DNA from: Bremerella sp. TYQ1
GTDB lineage: Bacteria > Planctomycetota > Planctomycetia > Pirellulales > Pirellulaceae
Assembly (NCBI RefSeq): GCF_020150455.1
Contig: NZ_CP083740.1
Span: forward strand, 4,526,001 to 4,590,000
Length of the DNA stretch: 64,000 nt
Direction of reading: 5' to 3'
Of the stretch, positions 44,176 through 53,260 are shown one piece after another. Within the stretch, counting starts at the first letter, position 1. Every line of letters begins with the position of its first letter. The notes beneath the pieces were generated by a model. It did no database searches. It was not told the DNA's origin and was given only the letters and a program-made list of their open reading frames with translations. The translations under genes and the position numbers were made by a program.

Positions 44176-47100
44176 ATGCAGATGCGTCGACCTACATTCT
44201 TCGAGCGTTACGCCCTGTTCATACTGATGGCGATTTTCTTTCTCGTCCCCTTCGCGCTGCGCGGGGCACGATTGTCGCTGGAGCAGATGAAGAATGATGT
44301 GAAGGACTGGCTCCCCGATGACTTCGCGGAAACCTCCGAGCTCGATTGGTTTCGCGAACATTTCCTTGGTGAGCAGTTTGTATTGGTCAGTTGGGATGGC
44401 TGTACGGCCGATGACCAGCGATTGGACTATCTTTCCCGCTTGTTGGTACCGCCACCGCTTGAAGAAGGGGAAGAGCCTGATGGGCCGATAGCTCATCGGC
44501 AGCCCGATTTCATCGGAGACGAACTCGGTCTCTATTACCCCGGCGACGATCACCAGAACTGGGGTGGCAAAGAAGAGAAATGGTTCCTCGGTAACGACTC
44601 GACATGGTATTACGTCTTGCCCAATGGCGAGATCTATAAGTGGGACGGGCAAAGCACCGTCATCGGTGCGCTAAGCCGTGCTACCGAGCGTGTCTTCACC
44701 GGCGGGAATTCCATCGAGGGAAGCGACTACGTCAAGAAAGTCGACGAAGAATATTACAAGAAGCCGAAGCTGCTTCAGGCCAGGCTCTTCAAGTCGGTCA
44801 CCTCCGGCCCGGACGTCCTTGCGCAGTTGGCTGCGCCTGGCGGGACATTGGTCCGTGACGACGATCCCACTCCGCGCGAACTGGAAGAAGCGCGGAAGAA
44901 GGCGCTCGATCGATTGACCGGCACATTGTTCGGTCCCGACGGAAAGCAAACCTGTTTAATCGTTACGCTGACCGACGCAGGGAAAGTCGATCTTCGCCGA
45001 ACCATGGGGCATGGTGTGCTGGGGCGGCCAGAAGGGCAGCTTCTGCAGCTTGCCGAACAAGCGGGAATCAAGCCTGATAACCTTCGCTTGGGTGGTCCTC
45101 CTGTCGACAACGTTTCGATCGATGAAGAAGGCGAACGGACGCTTGCTCGCTTGGTGAGCTTCAGTGTCATCATTGGCTTGGGGCTTTCGTACATGTGTTT
45201 GCGAAGCGTCAAGCTAACCATCATGGTCTTCTTCGTCGGTGGGATTAGTGCCGTGACGAGTCTCTCGCTGGTCTGGTGGACGGCCGGGCGATTTATCTGG
45301 TGGCTCGATCCGACGACCGACGCGGTGATGATGTCGATGCCGGCGGTCGTTTATGTGCTGGGGCTATCTGGCGCTATCCATATCGTGAACTACTATCGTG
45401 ACGTCGTGCAGGAAAATGGCACGCTCCGCAACGCACCGGAACTGACGATCTCGCATGGTTGGTATCCATGTACGATCGCGGCGGTGACTACGGCGGTTGG
45501 TCTCGGTTCGCTGGCGACAAGTAGCATTACGCCGATCCATAAGTTTGGGATCTTCTCGGCGATGGGTGTCTTGGCGACGTTGTTTCTTCTGTTCACTTAC
45601 TTGCCCGCCGCGCTGCAAATGTGGCCTCCGAATGCGGCTCCGAAGAAAGGCGAATTCAAACCGAAAGAGCCGTCGCCGGCTGGAGCTTGGATTCGTGGTG
45701 TGGGAGATCGTATCGGTGACTTCGTCATTGCCCACAACATTAAAGTCGCCCTCGGTTGTTTGGCGATGTTCCTCTTCTTCGCGTTCGGCCTACAGTACTT
45801 AAAGACGTCAGTCCAACTGCTGAAGATGTTCGACGACGAAGCTCGGATTATTAAGGACTACGCCTGGTTGGAAGGGCATCTCGGCAAGCTTGTGCCGATG
45901 GAGTTGGTTGTTCGCGTCGAGCCAGAGGTGCTTTACTACGACGATTCCAACCAAGCCAACGCCGAAAAGCCGCTCAACCCTTTGGCACTCGCCAACGAAA
46001 ATAAAGTTGATCCGAAGTTCCGCTACAAGTTCCTCGAGCGGATGGAAATCGCCCAGCGTGTCGCGAATGTCGTCGAGGAGTACCTCGGCCCGGACGGTGC
46101 TCAGGTGGTCGGTCCGCCGATGTCGGCGTTGACGTTCGCTCCGGAACTTCCAGGGCCTGGCAACAGCACCGCATCACTTTCAGAGCGATACGCGTACAGT
46201 TCGCAGCTGGAGGCGTCGTTCAACGAGTTCGTCGGTTCCGACTACCTTCGTGTCGACAAGACCAACGGAGCTGAACTGTGGCGAATCAGCCTTCGCTTGG
46301 GAGCATTGGAAAACATTGACTACGGCAACTTCGTCAACGACTTGAAGCAAGTGACCGAGCCGATCATGGATGCCTATCAGGCTCGTGACGAGATCCTCGC
46401 TCAGATCGATCAAGATCGAGAAGGAGGCGGCTACGTCAATGCTCGCGTGGCGCTGCTCGGTGTCAACTATGAGACGGCCGCTAAGCAAGAAGCGGCCGAA
46501 GGTGGCGAAAAGCATCACAGTCGTTACGGTCACCTCGACGCGACCAAGGTGTTCGCCGAGACGCTGCGAGACCTCTTGATCAATGCACGTATCAAGCTGG
46601 TCGACCACGATCCAGGCATGCATTCGCAAGATCGTCTCGACTATATCTTGGCCGATAAAACACATTCCGATTACATCGTGCTCGTCGAGCCTAACCCGAT
46701 GTACGACATGGCGGCGATTGCCGAGAACCCGAACATCCATAAGACGTTCGACGTTACCGCACACGAATACACCGGGCAAGAAACGCCGCGGATGTACAGC
46801 GCCGAACGGGCTCCTGTTTCGTTGGTTTACACCGGCGTGGTTCCTGTCGTCTACAAAGCGGCACGCACGCTGCTTTCCAACCTGATCGAAAGTACCGTCT
46901 GGGCGTTCGCTTTGATCGCCATCGTGATGATGCTGGTGCTGAAGAGTTTCCGCGCGGGCCTGATCTCGATGCTGCCGAACGTCTTTCCGATCTGTATTGT
47001 CTTTGGCTTTATGTCCTGGACAGGGATGGAAGTCGACATTGGTACGATGATGACTGCCAGCGTGGCGATGGGTGTGGCCGTGGATGATACGGTTCACTTC

Positions 47101-47517
47101 CTGACATGGTTCCGCTGGGGCTTGGACGAAGGCTACACGCGCGGGCGAGCCATTAAAGAAGCCTACAGTCGTTGTGCGATGGCCATGTTCCAGACCACCA
47201 TTATCGGCGGCTTAGGCTTGGCTGTGTTTGCCTTCAGCACGTTCACGCCGACGCAGCGATTTGGCTACCTGATGGTTTCGCTTTTGGCGGTTGCGTTGGT
47301 GGGTGACTTGATCTTCCTGCCGGCCCTGTTGGCGGGACCGCTCGGCCGGGTCTTCCGTCCTGGGCATAAGTCGAAGTCGAGCGTCACCGACAACGACGAC
47401 GATTCGGCTGCTCAACCCCCTCAAGATCCACCGCAGGAAGCTCCTGCTGCTGAAAATGGCGAGGAATCGGACGAGCCACGCGTTTATCCGGTGCATGGAC
47501 GCAGTCGCCCAGCCTAG
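44176..47517 (+). CDS. RND superfamily MMPL-type transporter
   Basis: I start at ATG 44176 (MQMRRPTFFERYALF) next to a first membrane helix; an ATG at 44074 is also in frame but adds a basic segment without signal. The 1113-residue protein has the RND duplicated layout: helix 1, a large periplasmic domain, helices 2-6 around residues 340-500, a second large loop, and helices 7-12 near 910-1070. The GVAVDDTVHFLTWFRWGLDEG stretch contains the helix-10 Asp pair that carries protons. Members export hopanoids, lipids or small molecules; the substrate is unknown. The hydrophilic acidic tail has low complexity. Confidence 0.88.
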   Translation: MQMRRPTFFERYALFILMAIFFLVPFALRGARLSLEQMKNDVKDWLPDDFAETSELDWFREHFLGEQFVLVSWDGCTADDQRLDYLSRLLVPPPLEEGEEPDGPIAHRQPDFIGDELGLYYPGDDHQNWGGKEEKWFLGNDSTWYYVLPNGEIYKWDGQSTVIGALSRATERVFTGGNSIEGSDYVKKVDEEYYKKPKLLQARLFKSVTSGPDVLAQLAAPGGTLVRDDDPTPRELEEARKKALDRLTGTLFGPDGKQTCLIVTLTDAGKVDLRRTMGHGVLGRPEGQLLQLAEQAGIKPDNLRLGGPPVDNVSIDEEGERTLARLVSFSVIIGLGLSYMCLRSVKLTIMVFFVGGISAVTSLSLVWWTAGRFIWWLDPTTDAVMMSMPAVVYVLGLSGAIHIVNYYRDVVQENGTLRNAPELTISHGWYPCTIAAVTTAVGLGSLATSSITPIHKFGIFSAMGVLATLFLLFTYLPAALQMWPPNAAPKKGEFKPKEPSPAGAWIRGVGDRIGDFVIAHNIKVALGCLAMFLFFAFGLQYLKTSVQLLKMFDDEARIIKDYAWLEGHLGKLVPMELVVRVEPEVLYYDDSNQANAEKPLNPLALANENKVDPKFRYKFLERMEIAQRVANVVEEYLGPDGAQVVGPPMSALTFAPELPGPGNSTASLSERYAYSSQLEASFNEFVGSDYLRVDKTNGAELWRISLRLGALENIDYGNFVNDLKQVTEPIMDAYQARDEILAQIDQDREGGGYVNARVALLGVNYETAAKQEAAEGGEKHHSRYGHLDATKVFAETLRDLLINARIKLVDHDPGMHSQDRLDYILADKTHSDYIVLVEPNPMYDMAAIAENPNIHKTFDVTAHEYTGQETPRMYSAERAPVSLVYTGVVPVVYKAARTLLSNLIESTVWAFALIAIVMMLVLKSFRAGLISMLPNVFPICIVFGFMSWTGMEVDIGTMMTASVAMGVAVDDTVHFLTWFRWGLDEGYTRGRAIKEAYSRCAMAMFQTTIIGGLGLAVFAFSTFTPTQRFGYLMVSLLAVALVGDLIFLPALLAGPLGRVFRPGHKSKSSVTDNDDDSAAQPPQDPPQEAPAAENGEESDEPRVYPVHGRSRPA

Positions 47518-47538
47518 TGGGTGCTGCGTGGTCCGCCT

Positions 47539-47567
47539 GTCGACCGAGGCCCGATTCTCTCTATAAT
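47539..47567 (+). promoter_or_regulatory. Candidate promoter of the def-fmt region
   Basis: TGTCGA (47539-47544) and a perfect TATAAT (47562-47567) are separated by 17 bases, about 80 bases upstream of the peptide deformylase start. The -35 matches only three of six consensus positions. Confidence 0.35.
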
Positions 47568-47647
47568 GGATCGTTTTCACGCCCTCCTTTTGTGCCAATA
47601 AGGGGGGCGACTCGAACCGTTTGGGCCCGGCTCTTAGGACCGCTACG

Positions 47648-48226
47648 TTGCAGATTATCCACTTTCCTCACCCGACTCTGCGTTACAAATCGAAGCCTGT
47701 GAAACGCGTCGATGCGGAACTTCGCGGCATGATCGCCGAGATGTTCGAGCTGATGTATGCGGCGCGAGGAATCGGTCTGGCCGCCAATCAAGTGGGCATT
47801 CCTCTGCGATTTTTCGTCATGAATCTGGCCGGCGAAAAAGGGGAAGGCGAAGAGCTCGTCTTCATCAATCCCACCATCAACCGTGGCACCGGATCGGATG
47901 AAGCGGAAGAAGGTTGCCTCAGTCTGCCGGGCGTTTACGGACCGGTAATGCGACCCGCGGAAATTCTCTTCAGTGCTTACATGCCCAATGGCGAAAAGTT
48001 CGAGCAGAAAGTCGACGGCATGTTCGCGCGTTGCGTTCAGCACGAAACGGACCACTTGGACGGTGTGATGTTCACCGATCGCATGGACGAAGATTCGCTG
48101 TACGAGATTCAGCCGCAAGTCGATCAGTTCGAGCTCACCTTCGAGCGTCTCCGTGGAGAAGGCAAGCTACCCACCGACGAAGCGATCAAGAAGTTCCAGG
48201 ACGAACTGGAAAAGAAATATGCCTAG
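47648..48226 (+). CDS. def: Peptide deformylase
   Basis: This metalloenzyme removes the formyl group from the N-terminal Met of new proteins. I start at TTG 47648 (MQIIHFPHPTLRY), preceded by TAGGA, since the family begins at this point; the frame is open to another TTG at 47621. The 192-residue protein has the three motifs: GIGLAANQVG (41-50), EGCLSLPG with metal ligand Cys90, and QHETDHLDG with His132, Glu133 and His136. An extra C-terminal helical part (about 150-192) is usual in this type. It lies upstream of fmt, the enzyme with the opposite role. Confidence 0.93.
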   Translation: MQIIHFPHPTLRYKSKPVKRVDAELRGMIAEMFELMYAARGIGLAANQVGIPLRFFVMNLAGEKGEGEELVFINPTINRGTGSDEAEEGCLSLPGVYGPVMRPAEILFSAYMPNGEKFEQKVDGMFARCVQHETDHLDGVMFTDRMDEDSLYEIQPQVDQFELTFERLRGEGKLPTDEAIKKFQDELEKKYA

Positions 48227-48358
48227 TAGCTTTCAGTCGGAAGAGTTCAGTTTTCAGCAAGTGAAGGAGTTTCGCTTCTAAACCAATTCTCTGCATCGGC
48301 GAGCGTTTGTGTGCAGTCCTTCCCGACTGAGCACTTGGAAACTGAACACTGAAAGCTA
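48227..48358. repeat. Inverted repeat between def and fmt
   Basis: TAGCTTTCAGT (48227-48237) is the exact complement of ACTGAAAGCTA (48348-48358), and GTTCAGTTTTC just inside pairs with GGAAACTGAAC. A second element of the same TTTCAGTGTTCAG type lies at 57263-57366. The 147-base def-fmt gap is thus mostly this element, which could form a long hairpin in the mRNA. Confidence 0.65.
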
Positions 48359-48373
48359 TCCGCAGGATTCCGT

Positions 48374-49348
48374 ATGAAAATCGTCATGATGGGGACTGGG
48401 CCATTTGCCGTTCCCTCGTTTGAAGCGTTGATTGCCAGCGATCACGACGTTGTTTGTCTATTCACGCAGCCGGTCCGTTCGGTGCATCGTCGCAAGTCTT
48501 CCATTCCGACGCCCATGCGGGATGTGGCTGGTGCCCATGGGATTCCAATCCACGATCCAGTCAGCATCAACACCGAAGAGTCGCAACAACTCCTTCAAGA
48601 GCTGAAGCCAGATCTGTTGGTGGTGTGCGATTACGGCCAGATTTTGAAAGACTATATCCTTGCGACGGCAACCTACGGCGGCATTAATTTGCACGGCTCG
48701 ATCTTGCCGAAGTATCGCGGCGCCGCTCCAGTCAACTGGGCCATTCTTAACGGGGACGAGGAAACCGGCATCACCGTCATTCACATGACGCCAAAGCTGG
48801 ATGGCGGCCCTTGCCTGAAAGTGGTGCGCACGCCGATCGGGGCAACCGAAACAACGGTCGAACTAGAGCCACGCTTGGCTCAACTTGGCGTTCCCGCGGT
48901 GCTCGAGTCGATCGAGATGCTGGAGGCTCACGGCCCAGAAGGGACCCCAGGCGTAGTGCAGGATCAGTCGCTCGCAACCAAGGCTCCGCGTTTGGCTAAA
49001 TCAGATGCGGATATCAATTGGGACGAACCAGCGGAGCTGATTTACAAAAAGTTCCGCGCATATCAGCCGTGGCCTGGCTGTTTCACGCATATGGAGCAAG
49101 ACGGCAAGCCGCCGCTGCGACTGATCTTGAAGCAAGTTCGCCTATTGAATGAGCCAGCTCCGGAAGGGGTGGCCCCAGGGACGGTCTCGGTCGTGGCGGA
49201 AGATCGTCTTTATTTCGCGGCCAAGGGAGGCCAGATCGTCGTCGATGTGATCCAGCCAGCTGGCAGGAAGGCGATGCCGATTGCCGACTTCGTGCATGGT
49301 CATCATCCCCATGTGGGTGATCGATTGCTAACGGAATCGCAGCTTTAA
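48374..49348 (+). CDS. fmt: Methionyl-tRNA formyltransferase
   Basis: This enzyme formylates Met-tRNAi with 10-formyl-tetrahydrofolate for translation start. The N-terminal Rossmann-like domain begins MKIVMMGTGPFAVPSFEAL. The catalytic Asn105, His107 (INLHGSILPKYRG) and Asp143 (KLDGG) are in place, equivalent to E. coli Asn106, His108 and Asp144. The C-terminal OB-like domain (about 210-324) has the conserved KFRAYQPWPGCFT. The 324 residues are the family norm. It is downstream of def on the same strand. Confidence 0.94.
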   Translation: MKIVMMGTGPFAVPSFEALIASDHDVVCLFTQPVRSVHRRKSSIPTPMRDVAGAHGIPIHDPVSINTEESQQLLQELKPDLLVVCDYGQILKDYILATATYGGINLHGSILPKYRGAAPVNWAILNGDEETGITVIHMTPKLDGGPCLKVVRTPIGATETTVELEPRLAQLGVPAVLESIEMLEAHGPEGTPGVVQDQSLATKAPRLAKSDADINWDEPAELIYKKFRAYQPWPGCFTHMEQDGKPPLRLILKQVRLLNEPAPEGVAPGTVSVVAEDRLYFAAKGGQIVVDVIQPAGRKAMPIADFVHGHHPHVGDRLLTESQL

Positions 49349-49451
49349 AGCGAAAACCGGCCGATTCTCGCCTGAATTGCCCAGTTTGACGCGGAAATCC
49401 CTCTCGCCCCGAAAGGGGGCCATTGTTTAAGATACACCGTTGGTTTTCTGC

Positions 49452-49709
49452 ATGGACGCGGGATTATACGCTGTGAGTCGCTGGGATATTGTTCTGTTCG
49501 CGGTTGCCTGTTACGTCGCCATCATGGGTTTGGTGCGACTGATGCGGGTCCGTCGTATTCGCTTGGAACGGCAATTCCAAGAGGAATTCCGCAAACAACG
49601 CCAAGTCGTCCTTAAGCAGCAAGCGGAGGACGAACGCAAAGCCCGCGAAGTTGCCCAGCAGCAACAGTTCGAAGAATTCATCAAGCAGAAACAAAAAGAG
49701 GCAGCCTAA
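49452..49709 (+). CDS. Small membrane protein with coiled-coil tail
   Basis: The 85-residue product has one membrane helix (about 10-30, DIVLFAVACYVAIMGLV) and then a strongly charged Arg/Gln/Glu coiled coil (QFQEEFRKQRQVVLKQQAED). I choose ATG 49452; a TTG at 49440 and GTG at 49473 are alternatives, and none has a clear ribosome binding site. Its function is unknown; it is 50 bases upstream of miaB on the same strand, so co-transcription is possible. Confidence 0.6.
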   Translation: MDAGLYAVSRWDIVLFAVACYVAIMGLVRLMRVRRIRLERQFQEEFRKQRQVVLKQQAEDERKAREVAQQQQFEEFIKQKQKEAA

Positions 49710-49759
49710 CCTCGTTCTTACACACGAGCTGATTAGGTTCACCCAGAAGATCTGTCCGC

Positions 49760-51190
49760 ATGGAAAAACGTCTTTATATTGAAACCGTCGGTTGTCAGAT
49801 GAACATGCTCGATAGCGAGCTCGTTGTGGCTTCGCTGCGTAAGCAAGGCTATGTCCTGACAACCAAGCCGGAAGATGCCGACACCCTGCTCTTCAACACG
49901 TGCAGCGTTCGTGCCCAGTCTGAAAACAAGACGTACAGTCACCTCGGCATGCTGCGGGATCTCAAAGAGCAGAACCCCGAAAAAGTTATCGGCGTGATGG
50001 GCTGCATGGCTCAGAACCATCAGCACAAAATCTTTACCCGCGCTCCTTATGTCGATCTGATCGTTGGCCCCGGGCAGCTGCATCAAATCCCAACGATGAT
50101 CGACAAGATCAACAACGGCGAGGGCAAGCAGATCGAAGTCAGCCTGGGACGTAAGGATGGTACTCGCGATCAGATCACGCGAAGTCACGAAAGCTTCGAT
50201 CCGCTGCGCGACCCTGAAATGCGACCGACGCCATTTCAGGCTTACGTCCGCATTCAGATCGGTTGCGACAAGTTTTGCACGTACTGCATCGTGCCGAGTG
50301 TTCGCGGACCGGAACAAGGACGTTCGCCGGAAGATATCCTCCAGGAATGCCGTCACCTGGCCGAGCATGGTACCGTCGAGATCACTCTCGTTGGGCAAAC
50401 GGTTAACAGCTACAAAGCGAAAGACTCCAGCGGCAAGCTGTGGCGATTGGCCGATCTGTTGACCGAGCTTCAGGCCATCGACGGACTCGAGCGAATCAAG
50501 TTCGTCACCAACTATCCAAAGGATATGACGCGCGAACTGTTGGAATCGGTTCGCGATCTGAGCAAGGTTTCGCCCTACCTGCACGTGCCGTTGCAAAGTG
50601 GCTCGGACGAAGTGCTCAAGCGAATGAAGCGCGGCTATACAGTGGCCGACTATCGCGAGATGATGGAACGGATTCGCGAGATCGTCCCAGGCTATGCGGT
50701 CAGTAGCGACTTCATCGTCGGCTTCTGCGGCGAAACGGAAGAAGACTTCCAGAAGACCGTCGAGCTGGTCGAAGAATGTCGGTTCAAGAACAGCTTCATC
50801 TTCAAATACAGCGAACGAGAAGGGACCCGGGGCGCGGAGCTGTTCATCGACGACATCCCGCATCACGTGAAGCAGCAACGTAACAACGATCTGCTGGCAA
50901 TTCAAAATCGGATTAGCCTGGAAGACAACCAAAAGCTGATCGGCGACACGGTTCATGTGCTCGTCGAAGGTCCCAGCAAAACGGCCGTTAAAAAGGCTGA
51001 CAAGGGAGAGGCTTCGCACGCGACGCAGTTGATCGGACGAACCCACTGCGACCGAATTGTCGTGTTTGATGGCAATCCGCGTCAGATTGGCAAGATTTTG
51101 CCCGTGGTTGTGTACGACTGCCATGCCCACACGCTTTTTGGCGAAGTCGTTACGCAAGAGTGCGGTCCAGAACTGTTCGCTCTCGGTTAG
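49760..51190 (+). CDS. miaB: tRNA-2-methylthio-N6-dimethylallyladenosine synthase MiaB
   Basis: MiaB adds the 2-methylthio group to i6A37 of tRNA using two [4Fe-4S] clusters. The UPF0004 domain has Cys12, Cys48 and Cys82; the radical SAM cluster has C169-x3-C173-x2-C176 (CDKFCTYC). A C-terminal TRAM domain covers about 400-476. At 476 residues it matches the MiaB subgroup rather than RimO or MtaB. It is cytoplasmic. The MiaA partner is not visible in the window. Confidence 0.93.
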   Translation: MEKRLYIETVGCQMNMLDSELVVASLRKQGYVLTTKPEDADTLLFNTCSVRAQSENKTYSHLGMLRDLKEQNPEKVIGVMGCMAQNHQHKIFTRAPYVDLIVGPGQLHQIPTMIDKINNGEGKQIEVSLGRKDGTRDQITRSHESFDPLRDPEMRPTPFQAYVRIQIGCDKFCTYCIVPSVRGPEQGRSPEDILQECRHLAEHGTVEITLVGQTVNSYKAKDSSGKLWRLADLLTELQAIDGLERIKFVTNYPKDMTRELLESVRDLSKVSPYLHVPLQSGSDEVLKRMKRGYTVADYREMMERIREIVPGYAVSSDFIVGFCGETEEDFQKTVELVEECRFKNSFIFKYSEREGTRGAELFIDDIPHHVKQQRNNDLLAIQNRISLEDNQKLIGDTVHVLVEGPSKTAVKKADKGEASHATQLIGRTHCDRIVVFDGNPRQIGKILPVVVYDCHAHTLFGEVVTQECGPELFALG

Positions 51191-51281
51191 TCGCGCTCCG
51201 GCGACACTCTTTTCACGCGTAAGTGCGCTGTTACGATGATGGTTCAGCCCCACGAGCCATTCATCTTAGGAGCCACGCGTC

Positions 51282-51857
51282 ATGAGTCGACCGAAGATCC
51301 TTGCTTTCGCAGGCAGTGCCCGCCGCGATTCGTTCAATAAAAAGCTGGTGCGAATTGCTGCTCGCGGTGCGGAAGAAGCGGGGGCAGAAGTGACGCTGCT
51401 AGATCTCGCTGACTTTCCCCTGCCGTTGTACGACGGCGACTTGGAAGCGGAGCAAGGGATTCCGGAGAACGCGAAAGCTCTCAAAGAACTCTTTCTGGCC
51501 CATCAGGGACTTTTGCTCTCGTGTCCGGAATACAACAGTTCCATCACGCCGCTACTGAAGAATACGATCGATTGGGTCTCGCGCCCCTTCGAAGGTGAGC
51601 AACCATTGGCCGCCTATAAGAACAAAATATGCGCACTGATGAGCGCTTCGCCTGGGGGCCTTGGTGGGCTTCGCGGCTTGGTCCACGTGCGTGCTATCTT
51701 GCAGAATATCGGCGTGATTGTGCTCCCTAAGCAGATGGCTATTTCGCAGGCTAATAATGCGTTTGCTGATGATGGGTCGCTTAACGATTCAAAACAGCAA
51801 GAAACGATTCTTTCTTTAGGGAAATCGGTATTCGAGTTTGTTGATATGTGGCGATAA
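51282..51857 (+). CDS. NADPH-dependent FMN reductase family protein
   Basis: This 191-residue flavodoxin-fold protein begins with the FMN-phosphate loop AFAGSARRDSFNKKL (about 9-23) and has the family segment LLLSCPEYNSSITPLLKNTI (about 77-96) that lines the flavin. Members reduce quinones, azo dyes, chromate or free FMN using NAD(P)H; the substrate is not clear. It is cytoplasmic and starts after GGAGCC. Next on the same strand comes the four-paralogue array after about 105 bases. Confidence 0.88.
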   Translation: MSRPKILAFAGSARRDSFNKKLVRIAARGAEEAGAEVTLLDLADFPLPLYDGDLEAEQGIPENAKALKELFLAHQGLLLSCPEYNSSITPLLKNTIDWVSRPFEGEQPLAAYKNKICALMSASPGGLGGLRGLVHVRAILQNIGVIVLPKQMAISQANNAFADDGSLNDSKQQETILSLGKSVFEFVDMWR

Positions 51858-51962
51858 TGAAAGTGTTAACCTTGGGAACCAATCCGCGGTTCCCAGGGGC
51901 ACTTCCTTATCTCCTTTTCTTATCAACGAACGCTTATCAGCGATTACGGTCTATAGGCTGAC

Positions 51963-52328
51963 ATGCCGAACACAAGTTTCGACATCGTCGAGCACGAAGA
52001 ATTCCTGGAATTCATCGTCCATGGCGAACCCAGTGAATCGGACTGGGTTAAGTTGTTGCATACCGTCGTCGAGAAAATCGGCCAGACAACCAAACCTCGC
52101 ATTTTTATCGATGGTTCAAAATTAACTACGGCGACTGATCCGATGACTCGTTATCGGATGGGGGTTAGAACCGGAGCGACTTTTGGCATCGACGCCAGGA
52201 TTGCAGTGCTTCAGCCAAGTTGGATGGATGACAACTTCTGGGAAACGGTTGCAACGAACCGCGGAGCAATGGCTCGTTCGTCAACCGACCGGGAAAAGCT
52301 GATGGAGTGGCTTTTGGAAACCGATTGA
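51963..52328 (+). CDS. Paralogue array member 1, SpoIIAA/STAS-like protein of unknown function
   Basis: This 121-residue soluble protein opens MPNTSFDIVEHEEFLEFIVH. It shares with the three following genes the signature EHxxFLE, a middle [RK]IF/LID strand, a YRMGVxxGAxFG helix, and NFWETVATNRGA followed by a basic turn and WLLE at the end. Length and secondary-structure order resemble SpoIIAA/STAS-like folds. No signal, membrane segment or catalytic motif is visible. It overlaps or nearly touches the next gene (TGATG at 52326-52330). Confidence 0.75.
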   Translation: MPNTSFDIVEHEEFLEFIVHGEPSESDWVKLLHTVVEKIGQTTKPRIFIDGSKLTTATDPMTRYRMGVRTGATFGIDARIAVLQPSWMDDNFWETVATNRGAMARSSTDREKLMEWLLETD

Positions 52329-52381
52329 TGAAACTGCCCAACTCGCACTACGCCGCGCACGTGTCGCGGTTGCCGCGTCCT

Positions 52382-52756
52382 ATGACTGACGAACGTTTTC
52401 CTCATATCGAACACGAGATGTTTCTTGAGTGGGTCGTCCCCAAAGGAGATCACGACGAAACGTATTGGCGGGCCATGCTTCAGGCAATGGTCGATGCCCA
52501 GCGAGCAACGGGTAAAGGAAGGATCTTCATCGATCGAAGCAGTGGGCCTGCTGAGAAACCCGTCGAACCAATGGTCGTTTATCGCATGGCCCTGTTGATG
52601 GCCGAGTCGTTTGGGGCCGCGGTGCGTGTCGCGGTGCAGTCTCCGGCGGCGGGGACGGACAATTTCTTCGAGGATGTTGCGACCAATCGAGGTGCCACCG
52701 TACGCGTTGGCGTCGCTCGCGAGCCGCTGATCGAGTGGCTTCTTCTAGACGAATGA
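52382..52756 (+). CDS. Paralogue array member 2, SpoIIAA/STAS-like protein of unknown function
   Basis: I start at ATG 52382 (MTDERFPHIEHEMFLEWVV) because it aligns with the starts of the paralogues; an in-frame ATG at 52328 overlaps the previous stop as TGATG and would add 18 residues by translational coupling. The 124-residue product keeps EHEMFLEW, IFIDRSSG, YRMALLMAESFGAAVRV and NFFEDVATNRGATVRVG and WLLLDE. No clear ribosome binding site precedes 52382. Confidence 0.72.
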   Translation: MTDERFPHIEHEMFLEWVVPKGDHDETYWRAMLQAMVDAQRATGKGRIFIDRSSGPAEKPVEPMVVYRMALLMAESFGAAVRVAVQSPAAGTDNFFEDVATNRGATVRVGVAREPLIEWLLLDE

Positions 52757-52851
52757 TGCTTCGCAGGCACACGTGTGACTTGTAATTCGCAGGCCTGGCA
52801 ACGATAACAGAGTCCTGCCTGCGAATTCATCCCACCTCGTTTATACGTGTC

Positions 52852-53217
52852 ATGGAAAAGCTTCACGTCGAATTGATCGAACACCCACACTACCTCGAGT
52901 ATGTTTGTTCCGGCGAACATGTCTTCGATGACTGGGTCGAATTGCTTCAGCAGATCCGTGCCGATGCAACACGAAAGGAAGAGACCCGGATTCTGATCAA
53001 CGTGCTCGGTTTGCTTCAACCGATCGACAATATGATGCGGTATCGCTTGGGATTGTTGGTTGGCGAAAAGATTGGGGCGAGCTTGAAAGTCGCCGCCCTG
53101 AATCCCGCCGACGAGGTCAATCACTTTTGGGAAACGGTGGCTCACAACCGTGGGTCGAACGTTCAAGCAGGTAGCGACCGAGACGCACTAGTGACCTGGT
53201 TGCTGGAACCGACCTGA
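52852..53217 (+). CDS. Paralogue array member 3, SpoIIAA/STAS-like protein of unknown function
   Basis: The 121-residue protein begins MEKLHVELIEHPHYLEYVCS and keeps RILINVLG, YRLGLLVGEKIGASLKVA, NHFWETVAHNRGSN and SDRDALVTWLLEP. It is closest to member 1 in the last third. No signal peptide or membrane helix is present; the function is unknown. It is 95 bases after member 2. Confidence 0.75.
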   Translation: MEKLHVELIEHPHYLEYVCSGEHVFDDWVELLQQIRADATRKEETRILINVLGLLQPIDNMMRYRLGLLVGEKIGASLKVAALNPADEVNHFWETVAHNRGSNVQAGSDRDALVTWLLEPT

Positions 53218-53260
53218 TCTTTCCCGCGAAACAACCGTCCGCAACGTACGAGAAACGACC

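Noticed and set aside
49739..51253. 504-codon minus-strand frame opposite miaB
   Set aside because: MiaB on the other strand has all iron-sulfur cysteines; the frame is a shadow.
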